A stretch of DNA of 64,000 nt, taken from NCBI GenBank assembly GCA_039888615.1, contig JBDQQS010000001.1; one strand, written 5' to 3'. The first letter of the stretch is position 1; each line of letters opens with the position of its first letter. Under the pieces are notes generated by a model. It saw only the letters and a program-made list of their open reading frames with translations, was not told the DNA's origin and ran no database searches. The stretch is from Flavimaribacter sp039888615. GTDB lineage: Bacteria; Pseudomonadota; Alphaproteobacteria; Rhizobiales; Rhizobiaceae. Made by a program: the position numbers and the translations under genes. Shown piece after piece: positions 36,516 to 45,717 of the stretch.

Positions 36516-38006
36516 TTACTGTTGTGTAGCCCAGCAACCGTAACCTTTTTTCTTCAGCTGTTTACAAGCGCTCCACGCTTCGGACTTGCCGTCAAATCCT
36601 GCGAAGCGGGCCCTGTGCAACTGCTCTCCATTTTGGTTGGTGACGACAGTGAAGGACCGTGCATTTGAAATGAGTCCGCCGGTTTTGGACTTTGCCTCCT
36701 GGAGCATTGATTCGGCTTCTGCGCGATTCGGCGTGGCGCCGATCTGCACAACCCAACCGGACGGCGCAGCTGTGCTGGACGTTACGATTTCATCTACATC
36801 CCCTTCGCCGATCGCCGCCTCCGGCTCCGGCTCCGGCTGCACTTCCGCAACGACAACCGAAGTTTCTGGACGGCTCACAGGAATGACAGCAGCGCGTTGC
36901 TGGTTCAGTTGGTCGATCAGAGCAGCCTTGCCGATAACCGGTTTTGCAACGGGTATAGGAAATTCGCTGGCTTTCGGTTGACTGGAATAGGCGAGCGCTA
37001 CGCGCAGCTCGGAGAAATCGCGAGACTTGGGCACCGGGCCGATCTCGGGAAGCGCGATATAGTATGGCGACGTTGTCTTCGCCACCAGGTTGCCTGAACC
37101 ACGCTTCGAGGCCTTGTTCAGATACTGCGCAATGAGTTTCTGCATCTGGGCGTTGCGACTGGCTCCCGTCTTGCCGCCCATAACGACGGCCACAATCTGT
37201 CTGCCATTTGTATCTACGGAGCTCACCAGATTGAAACCCGATGCGCGAGTATAGCCGGTTTTAATGCCATCGACGCCTTTGACGGCTCCAAGCAGCCTGT
37301 TGTGATTTCCATAGGTTGCTTTACCGAAACGGAAACTGCGGGTCGAAAAATATTTATATTCCTTTGGAAAATGCTCCCGAAGAGCAATGCCAAGCCGCGC
37401 CATGTCGCGCGCGGTTGTCTTCTGGGCTGTATTAGGGAGGCCATGCGCATTCCTAAAGGTGGTCTTCGTCATGCCGAGCGAGTGCGCCTTTTGCGTCATT
37501 TGCCGGGCGAACTCAGCCTCCGAGCCGCCCAGATGTTCGGCGACAGCCGTAGATACGTCATTGGCGGATTTTGTTACAAGAGCGTAGATCGCCTGCTCTG
37601 CCGTTATTGTGCTGCCCGCAGAAAGACCAAGCTTAGATGGCGGCTCGGCCGCAGCCTTTGAAGACACGCGAATACGCGTGCCTTTTGTCATCCGCCCCTG
37701 TTCGATGGCCTCGAACATCAGGTAAAGCGTCATCATCTTTGTAAGCGAAGCAGGATATCGATAGCTGTCGGCGCTCGACGAATAGAGTGTTTTGCCGGTT
37801 TTCGCGTCGACAACGATGCCGGCGTACTTTGGATTGGCTACTGCCTGTCCTGTTTGGGTCATCGCAAGAGCGACGAACGCGAGCAACAGAAGTTTGGCGA
37901 TTTTCGTAGAAACCGGATTGGCGAGATGGAACTGTGTCTTTGTCACTGCTTCGGTCCAATATAATTTCGCTGCACACATACGGATCCCAAAGGCCTGCTG
38001 ATGCAT
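36516..38006 (-). CDS. D-alanyl-D-alanine carboxypeptidase with SPOR domain
   Basis: A 496-residue S11 penicillin-binding protein that trims peptidoglycan pentapeptides. A signal-like hydrophobic segment (about 38-55) leads into the catalytic domain with Ser87-x-x-Lys90 (SLTK), Ser147-Ala-Asn149 and the KTG triad at 249-251. After a proline/glutamate-rich linker a C-terminal SPOR domain (about 418-493) should bind denuded glycan at the septum. The N-terminal 33 residues before the hydrophobic core are long for a signal peptide, so a later start is possible. Confidence 0.92.
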   Translation of the reverse strand: MHQQAFGIRMCAAKLYWTEAVTKTQFHLANPVSTKIAKLLLLAFVALAMTQTGQAVANPKYAGIVVDAKTGKTLYSSSADSYRYPASLTKMMTLYLMFEAIEQGRMTKGTRIRVSSKAAAEPPSKLGLSAGSTITAEQAIYALVTKSANDVSTAVAEHLGGSEAEFARQMTQKAHSLGMTKTTFRNAHGLPNTAQKTTARDMARLGIALREHFPKEYKYFSTRSFRFGKATYGNHNRLLGAVKGVDGIKTGYTRASGFNLVSSVDTNGRQIVAVVMGGKTGASRNAQMQKLIAQYLNKASKRGSGNLVAKTTSPYYIALPEIGPVPKSRDFSELRVALAYSSQPKASEFPIPVAKPVIGKAALIDQLNQQRAAVIPVSRPETSVVVAEVQPEPEPEAAIGEGDVDEIVTSSTAAPSGWVVQIGATPNRAEAESMLQEAKSKTGGLISNARSFTVVTNQNGEQLHRARFAGFDGKSEAWSACKQLKKKGYGCWATQQ

Positions 38007-38125
38007 TTCTTGATCCGATAATTGTGGTCCAGTTTAGGCAAGTAGCGTTACCAATCCGTTTATGGTTTCCGAATCCTTCTTACCGACAGAGACGATACAT
38101 CCGAACGCTGCGACGCACAAAAATA

Positions 38126-38154
38126 TTGACAAAATTGTGCGGCGCAACTAAATG
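38126..38154 (+). promoter_or_regulatory. Sigma70-type promoter of the phasin gene with internal dyad
   Basis: TTGACA (38126-38131), 17-bp spacer, TAAATG (38149-38154). Inside the spacer TTGTGC-G-GCGCAA holds a TGC-N3-GCA dyad similar to PhaR operators that control phasin genes in alphaproteobacteria. A repressor bound there would block RNA polymerase. Pattern seen; regulator inferred. Confidence 0.55.
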
Positions 38155-38229
38155 AAGGATGTGACCGGCGCACTCCGTATGCCCCAAGGTCTAACCCAGC
38201 CCCCCACAATTCTACAAGTAGGATACACC

Positions 38230-38580
38230 ATGTTTTCTTATGACGACGCCAGCAAAATGGGCAAAGAAATGATGGACAACATGCTGACAAATTACTCGGC
38301 AACGGCTCAGGCCCTTCAGGCGCTGGCCACCGAGATGTCGGATTACTCCAAGAAAGCCTACGAAGGAAATACCGCTGCATTTGAAAAACTCATGGCGGCG
38401 AAAAGCTTCGACAAGGCTTTCGAAATTCAAAGTGATTACGCAAAATCCGCCTATGAGGAATTCATGACGGAAGCGACGAAAATGAGCGAGATGTACATGG
38501 AACTCGCACGCAAAGCCTACGAGCCATTCGAATCCGCAGTAGCTACAACCACGCCGCCTGCAACCAAGAAGGCGGCCTGA
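38230..38580 (+). CDS. Phasin family protein
   Basis: A 116-residue helical protein of the phasin_2 type that coats polyhydroxyalkanoate granules. It consists almost wholly of amphipathic helices (NYSATAQALQALATEMSDYSKKAYEG, then KSFDKAFEIQSDYAKSAYEEF) and ends in a Pro/Lys/Ala tail typical of granule proteins. ATG 38230 follows a TAGGA ribosome site; the frame start at 38152 overlaps the promoter. A strong terminator follows, so it is monocistronic. No pha synthesis genes lie in the window. Confidence 0.9.
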   Translation: MFSYDDASKMGKEMMDNMLTNYSATAQALQALATEMSDYSKKAYEGNTAAFEKLMAAKSFDKAFEIQSDYAKSAYEEFMTEATKMSEMYMELARKAYEPFESAVATTTPPATKKAA

Positions 38581-38618
38581 TCGAGGCTCGCCATCAGACT
38601 GCAATTCATTCTGTTTGA

Positions 38619-38647
38619 CCCGGCGGCATCACGCGGCCGGGTTTTTT
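38619..38647 (+). terminator. Rho-independent terminator of the phasin gene
   Basis: CCCGGC (38619-38624), 11-nt loop, GCCGGG (38636-38641) then TTTTTT. A standard intrinsic terminator about 40 bp after the phasin stop. Confidence 0.88.
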
Positions 38648-38848
38648 GTCATTTGAGCTTTACGTTTGTGACATTGCGGCGTCGGACTCACGGGAACATA
38701 AAGGTCTGATTCCAGGAAATTTGAAATTTGCCGGCGCCAGGGCTGAAAACCATATTGAAAAAGACTAGATAAAGGACACAATTGTGTTGGAGTTCATGCC
38801 CAGGGTAAACGCGTGACTAGGCAAAACAGAATCGGACGAGAAAAACTG

Positions 38849-39205
38849 ATGTCGGCGCATCCTGTTCGCGCAGGTGACAAGAACAAAAATGACAACGAAG
38901 ACGGAAAAGGTAATGGCGTCTCCGTCATCACGCGCACCCGTAAGAAACTCAAAAAGCCGAGCCTGTATCGCGTTCTACTGCTCAATGACGATTACACGCC
39001 CATGGAGTTCGTAGTTCATGTGCTGGAGCGTTTTTTTTTCAAAGACCGCGAAGCAGCCACCCGGATCATGCTTCACGTTCACAATCACGGTGTTGGTGAA
39101 TGTGGGGTCTTTACTTATGAGGTGGCAGAAACCAAAGTTACTCAGGTCATGGATTTTGCCCGACAGAACCAGCACCCATTGCAATGTGTAATGGAAAAGA
39201 AATGA
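38849..39205 (+). CDS. clpS: ClpS adaptor of ClpAP
   Basis: A 118-residue adaptor that delivers N-degron substrates to ClpA. A charged flexible N-terminus (about 1-35) precedes the ClpS core with LLLNDDYTPMEFVVHVLERFF; the Asn-Asp pair and the nearby Met line the N-degron pocket. ATG 38849 is preferred to the upstream GTG at 38813. It is 10 bp upstream of clpA. Confidence 0.94.
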   Translation: MSAHPVRAGDKNKNDNEDGKGNGVSVITRTRKKLKKPSLYRVLLLNDDYTPMEFVVHVLERFFFKDREAATRIMLHVHNHGVGECGVFTYEVAETKVTQVMDFARQNQHPLQCVMEKK

Positions 39206-39215
39206 GGATACGGTA

Positions 39216-41699
39216 GTGCCGACATTTTCTCAGAGTCTGGAAAAAGCACTGCATCAGGCGTTGACCTTCGCGAATGATCGTCATCACGAATACGCAACAC
39301 TGGAACATCTCTTGCTGGCGCTGATGGACGATCAGGACGCAGCGGCGGTGATGAGAGCCTGCGGCGTGAACCTCGAAGCTCTGCGCTCCACCATCACTGA
39401 ATATATAGATAACGAGTTGCTTAACCTTGTGACGGGGTATGACGAAGATTCGAAGCCGACTTCCGGTTTCCAGCGCGTCATACAGCGAGCTGTCATTCAC
39501 GTTCAATCGTCCGGCCGCGAGGAGGTGACGGGCGCCAGCGTGCTCGTTGCAATCTTTGCAGAGCGAGAAAGCCACGCGGCCTATTTCCTGCAGGAACAGG
39601 AAATGACGCGCTACGATGCAGTCAACTTTATATCGCACGGTATAGCAAAGAGGCCCGGCACTTCGGAAACGCGCGCCGTTCGCGGCGCAGAAGAGTCAGA
39701 ATCCGAAAATCAGAGTTCATCGTCGGATTCCGAGGAAACGACGAAGCAGAAAAACCAGGATGCATTGACCGCCTATTGCGTCAATCTCAATCAGAAGGCT
39801 CGCGACGGGAAGGTTGACCCGCTGATCGGTCGTGAAAAGGAAGTCAATCGCACGATCCAGATTCTCTGCCGGAGATCGAAAAACAACCCTCTCTATGTTG
39901 GGGATCCGGGTGTCGGAAAAACCGCAATCGCCGAGGGGCTGGCTCGTCGCATTATACACGGCGACGTGCCCGAAGTGCTTCTGGATTCCACAATCTATGC
40001 GCTCGATATGGGCGCGTTGCTGGCCGGTACGCGTTACCGTGGTGATTTCGAGGAGCGACTGAAGCAGGTCGTCAAGGAACTCGAGCAGACCGAGGGCGCC
40101 GTATTATTCATCGATGAGATTCACACCGTCATTGGCGCCGGCGCGACATCAGGCGGCGCTATGGACGCTTCCAATCTTTTGAAGCCGGCTCTTTCCTCCG
40201 GTTCGATTCGTTGCATTGGATCGACGACATACAAGGAATTTCGCCAGTTCTTCGAGAAGGACCGGGCGCTCGTACGTCGGTTCCAGAAAATCGACGTCAA
40301 CGAACCCAGTATCGACGACGCCATCGAGATCCTTGAGGGTTTGAAGCCGTATTACGAGGACTATCACAGGGTCAAATACAGTTCCGGCGCTATCAAGGCG
40401 GCCGTGGAATTGTCCGCACGTTATATCAGCGACCGAAAATTGCCGGACAAAGCGATTGACGTGATAGACGAAACCGGCGCCTCCCAGATGCTGATTGAAG
40501 AAAACAAGCGTCGGAAGATGATCACCAATAAGGAGATCGAATCGACGATAGCCACGATGGCGCGCATTCCGCCGAAATCTGTCTCAAAGGATGACAAGCA
40601 TGTCCTTGCCAACCTCGAAAAGGAACTGCGCAGCGTCGTTTACGGCCAGGACAGCGCTATCGAAGCGCTCTCTTCAGCGATCAAGCTCGCCAGGGCAGGG
40701 CTGAGGGAACCGGACAAACCAATCGGCAGCTACCTGTTCTCTGGCCCCACCGGCGTCGGTAAAACTGAGGTCGCGCGCCAGCTCGCCAGTTCAATTGGAG
40801 TGGAACTGCTCCGTTTCGACATGTCGGAATACATGGAGCGACATACGGTTTCGCGTCTTTTGGGCGCGCCTCCCGGTTATGTCGGGTTTGATCAGGGTGG
40901 TCTGTTGACCGATGGCGTGGACCAGCATCCGCATTGCGTATTGCTGCTCGACGAAATCGAAAAAGCGCATCCAGATCTCTTCAATATTCTGCTGCAGGTC
41001 ATGGATCACGGCAAACTCACGGATCACAATGGCAAACAGATCGATTTCCGTAACGTCATCCTGATCATGACGACCAATGCAGGCGCATCCGATCTGGCCA
41101 AGGCTGCGATCGGATTCGGCTCCTCAAAGCGCGAAGGCGACGATATAGAAGCCATCAACCGGATGTTCACTCCGGAGTTCAGAAACCGCCTTGACGCGAT
41201 CATTCCGTTCGGATCGCTGCCTACGCCAGTCATCCATCAGGTCGTCCAGAAATTCGTCATGCAACTGGAAGCGCAACTTGCCGAACGCGGCGTGACATTT
41301 GAACTAACGGACGATGCTGTCGGTTGGCTGGCCGACAAGGGTTATGACGAACAAATGGGCGCCCGCCCGCTTGCCCGCGTCATACAGGAACACATCAAGA
41401 AAAAACTTGCAGACGAAGTGCTGTTCGGCAAGCTGAAGCGCGGTGGAACGGTTAAAGTATCCGTTGAGACGCACGACGATGGTTCCACAGGTCTCGCTCT
41501 TGAAGCCATCCCGGACAAGCCGCCGGCAAAACCCAAGAACAAATCTTCTTCGCAGCCGAGGAAAACTGCGGCGAAGGCCAAGGCGTCATCTTCCAGAAAA
41601 GCTGGCGATGACGCTGTCGACGACAAGCCGGAACCGGGCGGATCGACAGCACGCAAAAAGGCAACGAGCACCGTTCCAAAAGTACCGCGCAAGTCCTGA
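39216..41699 (+). CDS. clpA: ATP-dependent unfoldase ClpA
   Basis: An 827-residue AAA+ unfoldase that feeds ClpP. An N-domain (1-145) that binds ClpS, AAA1 with Walker A GDPGVGKT (229-236) and AAA2 with Walker A GPTGVGKT (510-517) are complete. The start is GTG 39216 with GAGG upstream. Residues 768-827 form a Lys/Ser/Pro-rich tail absent from typical ClpA, which ends soon after the small domain. clpP is not in the window. Confidence 0.95.
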   Translation: MPTFSQSLEKALHQALTFANDRHHEYATLEHLLLALMDDQDAAAVMRACGVNLEALRSTITEYIDNELLNLVTGYDEDSKPTSGFQRVIQRAVIHVQSSGREEVTGASVLVAIFAERESHAAYFLQEQEMTRYDAVNFISHGIAKRPGTSETRAVRGAEESESENQSSSSDSEETTKQKNQDALTAYCVNLNQKARDGKVDPLIGREKEVNRTIQILCRRSKNNPLYVGDPGVGKTAIAEGLARRIIHGDVPEVLLDSTIYALDMGALLAGTRYRGDFEERLKQVVKELEQTEGAVLFIDEIHTVIGAGATSGGAMDASNLLKPALSSGSIRCIGSTTYKEFRQFFEKDRALVRRFQKIDVNEPSIDDAIEILEGLKPYYEDYHRVKYSSGAIKAAVELSARYISDRKLPDKAIDVIDETGASQMLIEENKRRKMITNKEIESTIATMARIPPKSVSKDDKHVLANLEKELRSVVYGQDSAIEALSSAIKLARAGLREPDKPIGSYLFSGPTGVGKTEVARQLASSIGVELLRFDMSEYMERHTVSRLLGAPPGYVGFDQGGLLTDGVDQHPHCVLLLDEIEKAHPDLFNILLQVMDHGKLTDHNGKQIDFRNVILIMTTNAGASDLAKAAIGFGSSKREGDDIEAINRMFTPEFRNRLDAIIPFGSLPTPVIHQVVQKFVMQLEAQLAERGVTFELTDDAVGWLADKGYDEQMGARPLARVIQEHIKKKLADEVLFGKLKRGGTVKVSVETHDDGSTGLALEAIPDKPPAKPKNKSSSQPRKTAAKAKASSSRKAGDDAVDDKPEPGGSTARKKATSTVPKVPRKS

Positions 41700-41701
41700 T
41701 A

Positions 41702-42241
41702 GTGGACGCGGTCGAGGCAAGCATCCGCGATCGCCTGCACGAGGGCGATCGCCGGGAAACTGGCTCCAGTGAAACTGTCGCCGCAATGGCGCTCTCCGAT
41801 TTCAAGGTCCTTGGGGCGGTTCTGGAGTGTCTTGATGACACGGACCCCGGGGTGGTGTCGCATGCAGCGCACGCGTTGATGCGCGTTAGCGAGCAACGTC
41901 CCGAACTCTTTGTTCCCTCTTGCGATTTCCTGCTTGAACGTCTTGCCCGTCCGAAGCAATGGGAGATCGGAGAGCAATTGCCCAAGATACTCGTCAGAAT
42001 GAATTTGTCGGATATCCAGGTGGAGACGTTGGTGAGAACGCTCGAGAGAAACATTACGAGCGAGTGGTCCATCGTTGCGGCCTGCAGTCTTCAGGCAATC
42101 GTGGATCTAGCAATGTCCGGACGCATCGACGCACAACGCGCCAAAACCCATCTTGATTCAGCGCTCTCCAGCAAGCGCAAGGCGCTCGCGGCCCGCGCGC
42201 ATCGGCTAAGAGCGAGGTTAGCACAGGCCACCATGTCGTGA
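41702..42241 (+). CDS. HEAT-repeat-like protein coupled to clpA
   Basis: A 179-residue all-helical protein with repeat-like helices (ALSDFKVLGAVLECLDDTDPGVVSHAAHALMRVSEQRP, then QLPKILVRMNLSDIQVETLVRTLERN). I recognise no named family. The GTG at 41702 lies two bases past the clpA stop, so coupling is likely; an ATG at 41786 is an alternative start. Position suggests a role with the ClpAP system, but that is inference. Confidence 0.7.
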   Translation: MDAVEASIRDRLHEGDRRETGSSETVAAMALSDFKVLGAVLECLDDTDPGVVSHAAHALMRVSEQRPELFVPSCDFLLERLARPKQWEIGEQLPKILVRMNLSDIQVETLVRTLERNITSEWSIVAACSLQAIVDLAMSGRIDAQRAKTHLDSALSSKRKALAARAHRLRARLAQATMS

Positions 42242-42257
42242 TCAGGGCTTTGCAAAA

Positions 42258-42998
42258 GTGAAACGCGTCAACGGCGACAATTCTTCATTGCAATGGTTTT
42301 TGAAAGGCGCTGCGGGAATCATATCCATACCAGCCTTTATTCTGATGGGCGCGTTCGTCGGATTCTGTTCATTTTCCTATGAAACGGGCGTGCCTATGAT
42401 CCAGGTCGCCTTTATGACGGGAATGATGTGGGCCTTGCCGGGACAACTGATCCTGATCGGGGCGATGATTGCAGGCGCGTCGCTGCCGGCTGCCGCAATC
42501 GCCGTCGGACTATCTTCGATGCGGCTCATGCCGATGGTGACCGTGCTGATTCCGGAAATACGAAGCAAGTCGACGCCAACGTGGAAGCTGCTGTTTCTCT
42601 CTCATTTCATTGCGGTGACCACATGGGTCTACACTATGCAGCATGTCCGCGACATTCCGAAAAATGGACGTTTGCCTTTCTTTGCCGGTTTCGCAATAAC
42701 CATGACCTGCGCCAATGTGGTCCTGGTCGCTGTGCTCTATGGCGTCATCGACAGACTGCCGGAAATGGTGGCGGGCGCTCTGTTCTTCCTGACGCCGATC
42801 TATTTCATTACCTCGATATGGGCTTCCGCCCGCACCCCGGAAGTCTATTTCGCGATGGTGGCCGGACTGATACTGGGGCCGATTTTCCACTATCTTACAC
42901 CGGGATATTCGATTCTGGTCGCCGGCATTGCCGGCGGAATTATCGCCTTCGCACTGGAAAGATCGTTTCGAAAATTCTGGGGCGCTGATGAGTCCTGA
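42258..42998 (+). CDS. azlC: AzlC-family branched-chain amino acid exporter subunit
   Basis: A 246-residue membrane protein with about seven helices. AzlC features include GAFVGFCSFSYETGVPMIQVAFMTGMMWALPGQL and SSMRLMPMVTVLIPE. With AzlD it forms an exporter of branched-chain amino acids or analogues. The start is GTG; the ribosome site is weak. The gene end overlaps azlD. Confidence 0.88.
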   Translation: MKRVNGDNSSLQWFLKGAAGIISIPAFILMGAFVGFCSFSYETGVPMIQVAFMTGMMWALPGQLILIGAMIAGASLPAAAIAVGLSSMRLMPMVTVLIPEIRSKSTPTWKLLFLSHFIAVTTWVYTMQHVRDIPKNGRLPFFAGFAITMTCANVVLVAVLYGVIDRLPEMVAGALFFLTPIYFITSIWASARTPEVYFAMVAGLILGPIFHYLTPGYSILVAGIAGGIIAFALERSFRKFWGADES

Positions 42999-43341
42999 CA
43001 GTCTCTTTGACAATGGATACTGGACCTATCTCTACATCCTCATCGCCGGATGGCTCGTGACCGATGTCTGGCGCTGGTTGGGAGTTCTCATTGGCAATCG
43101 GCTGAGCAATGATTCAGAAGTAATGTACCTGGTGCGGTCGATCGCCACGGCGCTGGTGGCCGCAGTCATCGCACAAATGATTCTTTATCCATCCGGTGCC
43201 CTGTCGACGACGCCTGTATGGCTTCGCATCGGCGCATGCGCTATAGGCTTTTCAGCCTTTCTACTGTCCCGTCAGCAGATGATTGTCGGAATTGTCGTTG
43301 CGGAGGTCGTGCTGTTTGGCGGCCTTTTCGCAATATCCTGA
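42988..43341 (+). CDS. azlD: AzlD-family small subunit
   Basis: A 117-residue protein with about four membrane helices, partner of AzlC. ATG 42988 overlaps the azlC stop by 11 bp. Features include WTYLYILIAGWLVTDVWRWLGV and a C-terminal helix. Lengths and order match the AzlCD pair. Confidence 0.85.
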   Translation: MSPDSLFDNGYWTYLYILIAGWLVTDVWRWLGVLIGNRLSNDSEVMYLVRSIATALVAAVIAQMILYPSGALSTTPVWLRIGACAIGFSAFLLSRQQMIVGIVVAEVVLFGGLFAIS

Positions 43342-43383
43342 TCGCCTGGCTTGTCATGCTTAAGTCTGGCTCAACGATCGTGT

Positions 43384-44295
43384 TCAGACGAGAACTTCAC
43401 AAAGCCTACGCAATTCGGCCATACGCGCTGTTGCTTCCTCATAGCCACGATCGATCGCGTCCGATGCACGATGGAAATCGGCGAGCCCTATCTCACCCAG
43501 TTTGGGAAGAAGCAGCAGGTCGGGCGGATCTCCGGCAAGCCGCGCCCGCGCGATGCGATCCTGAATGATGTTGTAGGATTCGACCATGACATTGGTCATT
43601 CCAATTTTTCGGGCTTTTCTTCGATCGGTCTTGTCGATCTGCATTGCGCCATTTTCCAGAACTTCTGATGCATGATGCTTGATAACGGCTGAGCGCCCGT
43701 AAAGCTCTTGCTGCAGATTGACCGCGACCACCAGCGGCGCCTCATGGGCGCGACAAACGGAAACCGGCACAGGGTTGACCAAGGCCCCGTCAACCAGGGT
43801 ACGGCCATTGCACAGCACTGGTTCAAATATGCCTGGCAACGCGTAAGACGCGTGAATGGCGGTGACAAGCGATCCGCTATGTATCCAGATTTCGTGTCCG
43901 GTGGAAATCTCGGTCGCAACAGAAACGAAAGGTCGGTCCAGATCTTCGATATCCATGCCTTCCAGATGCTGGCGCATCCGCTTACTCAAGCGCATTCCGG
44001 CAAACAATCCGCTTCCACCCACTGCAAAATCCAGCAGGGCGACAATTCGGCGCAATGTCAGGCTTCTCGCAAACTCCTCGAGTTCGTCGAGTTTGCCAGC
44101 AAGATAACATCCTCCGACAAGCGCGCCGATAGAGGTGCCAGCCACCATGCCGACCTTTATTCCGGCCTCGTCGAGAGCGCGCAGAACGCCGATATGCGCC
44201 CAGCCGCGAGCGGCACCGCCACCGAGTGCCAGCGCAATCGATCCCTGTTCTGTCTTGTCCAGCACGATTATCCCCGTGGAATTGCCATGCCGCAT
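43384..44295 (-). CDS. Patatin-like phospholipase (RssA-like)
   Basis: A 303-residue patatin-fold lipid hydrolase. The oxyanion hole GGGAARG is at 25-31, nucleophile Ser55 in GTSIG, catalytic Asp169 in DGA. The ALDEAGIKVGMVAGTS segment is typical of RssA. Substrate likely a phospholipid or lysolipid. The gene stands alone on the minus strand, convergent with azlD. Confidence 0.9.
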   Translation of the reverse strand: MRHGNSTGIIVLDKTEQGSIALALGGGAARGWAHIGVLRALDEAGIKVGMVAGTSIGALVGGCYLAGKLDELEEFARSLTLRRIVALLDFAVGGSGLFAGMRLSKRMRQHLEGMDIEDLDRPFVSVATEISTGHEIWIHSGSLVTAIHASYALPGIFEPVLCNGRTLVDGALVNPVPVSVCRAHEAPLVVAVNLQQELYGRSAVIKHHASEVLENGAMQIDKTDRRKARKIGMTNVMVESYNIIQDRIARARLAGDPPDLLLLPKLGEIGLADFHRASDAIDRGYEEATARMAELRRLCEVLV

Positions 44296-44416
44296 ATTCG
44301 GCGGAAACTTCTGTCCAAAATATGGACAATATCAATATCGGAAGTCCACAACAGTTTTTCTATAGCGATTGATACGCCAAAAGCAGATCTGTTATTGGAA
44401 TCACTTCCCGACTAAA

Positions 44417-44854
44417 TCACCCGTAAACATCACTTGGATCAAAAAGCGGCCGCGATTCGTCCGTGCGGAGCAGGGGACCATGATCGGTCCCTTCAATACG
44501 TCTATAAAAGCAACTGCGCCTGCCAGTGTGACAAGTTGCTGAATGCCCGGCGACCCGCACCTTGAGCCAGATCGCATCCTGATCGCAATCAATTCTCGCT
44601 TCCGTGACCGTCTGTAGATTTCCGGAGGTTTCCCCCTTTTTCCAAAGTTGCTTGCGCGACCGGCTGTAATAATGAGCGATTCCGGTTGACACAGTCAGGT
44701 CCAGAGCTTCGCGATTCATATGCGCCAGCATCAAAACTGTTCCGTCGTCCGCGTCGGTGACGACGGCGGTAACCAGACCGTTGGCGTCGAAGCGAGGCGT
44801 CAAAGTATCGCCTTCCTCAAGAGCCTGCTTGCTTGCGGCGGTTGCGTTGCACAT
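44417..44854 (-). CDS. hisI: Phosphoribosyl-AMP cyclohydrolase
   Basis: A 145-residue single-domain HisI, third step of histidine synthesis (ring opening of phosphoribosyl-AMP). Zinc and Mg residues appear in RIDCDQDAIWLKV and GHSATCHTGRRSCFYR. No HisE fusion follows. It lies 28 bp downstream of folE in the same orientation. Confidence 0.94.
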   Translation of the reverse strand: MCNATAASKQALEEGDTLTPRFDANGLVTAVVTDADDGTVLMLAHMNREALDLTVSTGIAHYYSRSRKQLWKKGETSGNLQTVTEARIDCDQDAIWLKVRVAGHSATCHTGRRSCFYRRIEGTDHGPLLRTDESRPLFDPSDVYG

Positions 44855-44882
44855 ACTTTCTTACCCTTGGAGGATTTGCCGT

Positions 44883-45473
44883 TTATGCGGAGTCGCGCAG
44901 CATTGTCATGAAGCGGACTTGGCTGTTGACGTCGTTCTTGAAACTGCCGCGAAAAGTTGTCGTCATGGTGGTCGAGCCCTGCAGGCGAATCCCACGCATG
45001 GCCATACACATATGCTCGGCCTCGATAACGATTGCGACGCCAAGCGGACGCAGATGGGTTTCTATCGCTTCAGCAATCTGCGCAGTCATCGCTTCCTGTG
45101 TCTGCAATCTCCGAGCGTACATATCCACGACCCGCACAAGCTTTGATAAACCCACGACCCGGCGATCCGGGAGATATCCTATGTGGGCTTTCCCGATAAT
45201 GGGGACCAAATGGTGCTCACAATGGGAGAAGAAATTGATGTCCTTCACAAGGACGATGTCTTCATATCCTGCAACTTCCTCGAAGGTGCGCCCCAGGACC
45301 TCTTCCGGGGACTTGCCATAACCTGAAAACAACTCGCCATAGGCGGCGGCTACGCGAGAAGGCGTGTCGATGAGGCCTTCGCGAGTGGTGTCGTCACCGA
45401 TCCAGCGCAACAGGGTTTCGACTGCGGCTTCCGCCTCTGCTTTCGTCGGTTTGTCTTTTACAATTGCATCCAT
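44883..45473 (-). CDS. folE: GTP cyclohydrolase I
   Basis: A 196-residue type I GTP cyclohydrolase that opens GTP to dihydroneopterin triphosphate for folate. Zinc ligands Cys85, His88 and Cys156 are intact (HCEHH and EHMCMAMRG). ATG 45473 gives the normal N-terminus; the frame extends to 45515 without support. folE-hisI order is common in alphaproteobacteria. Divergent from the NifU-like gene. Confidence 0.95.
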   Translation of the reverse strand: MDAIVKDKPTKAEAEAAVETLLRWIGDDTTREGLIDTPSRVAAAYGELFSGYGKSPEEVLGRTFEEVAGYEDIVLVKDINFFSHCEHHLVPIIGKAHIGYLPDRRVVGLSKLVRVVDMYARRLQTQEAMTAQIAEAIETHLRPLGVAIVIEAEHMCMAMRGIRLQGSTTMTTTFRGSFKNDVNSQVRFMTMLRDSA

Positions 45474-45717
45474 GACTGTGAATTCTCCGCGGCAGGCGTA
45501 AGCTCTGCCTAACATTTACAAAGCGGATAAGGCGGCTGCCGTCTTGGGCAGGCCGCTTGCTTGCACTGTCTGCACCATGTGTCAAGGTTTCTGTGTCACC
45601 GTGCCATGCTGCACTTGTAATGACATAACAAAGGACCAAAATAGTGTATAGGAACGGCAATTGCCAGTGTCGCAGCGTGTCAAGAAATCAATGTAGTGTT
45701 CCGCAAGGTGCAAGCAC

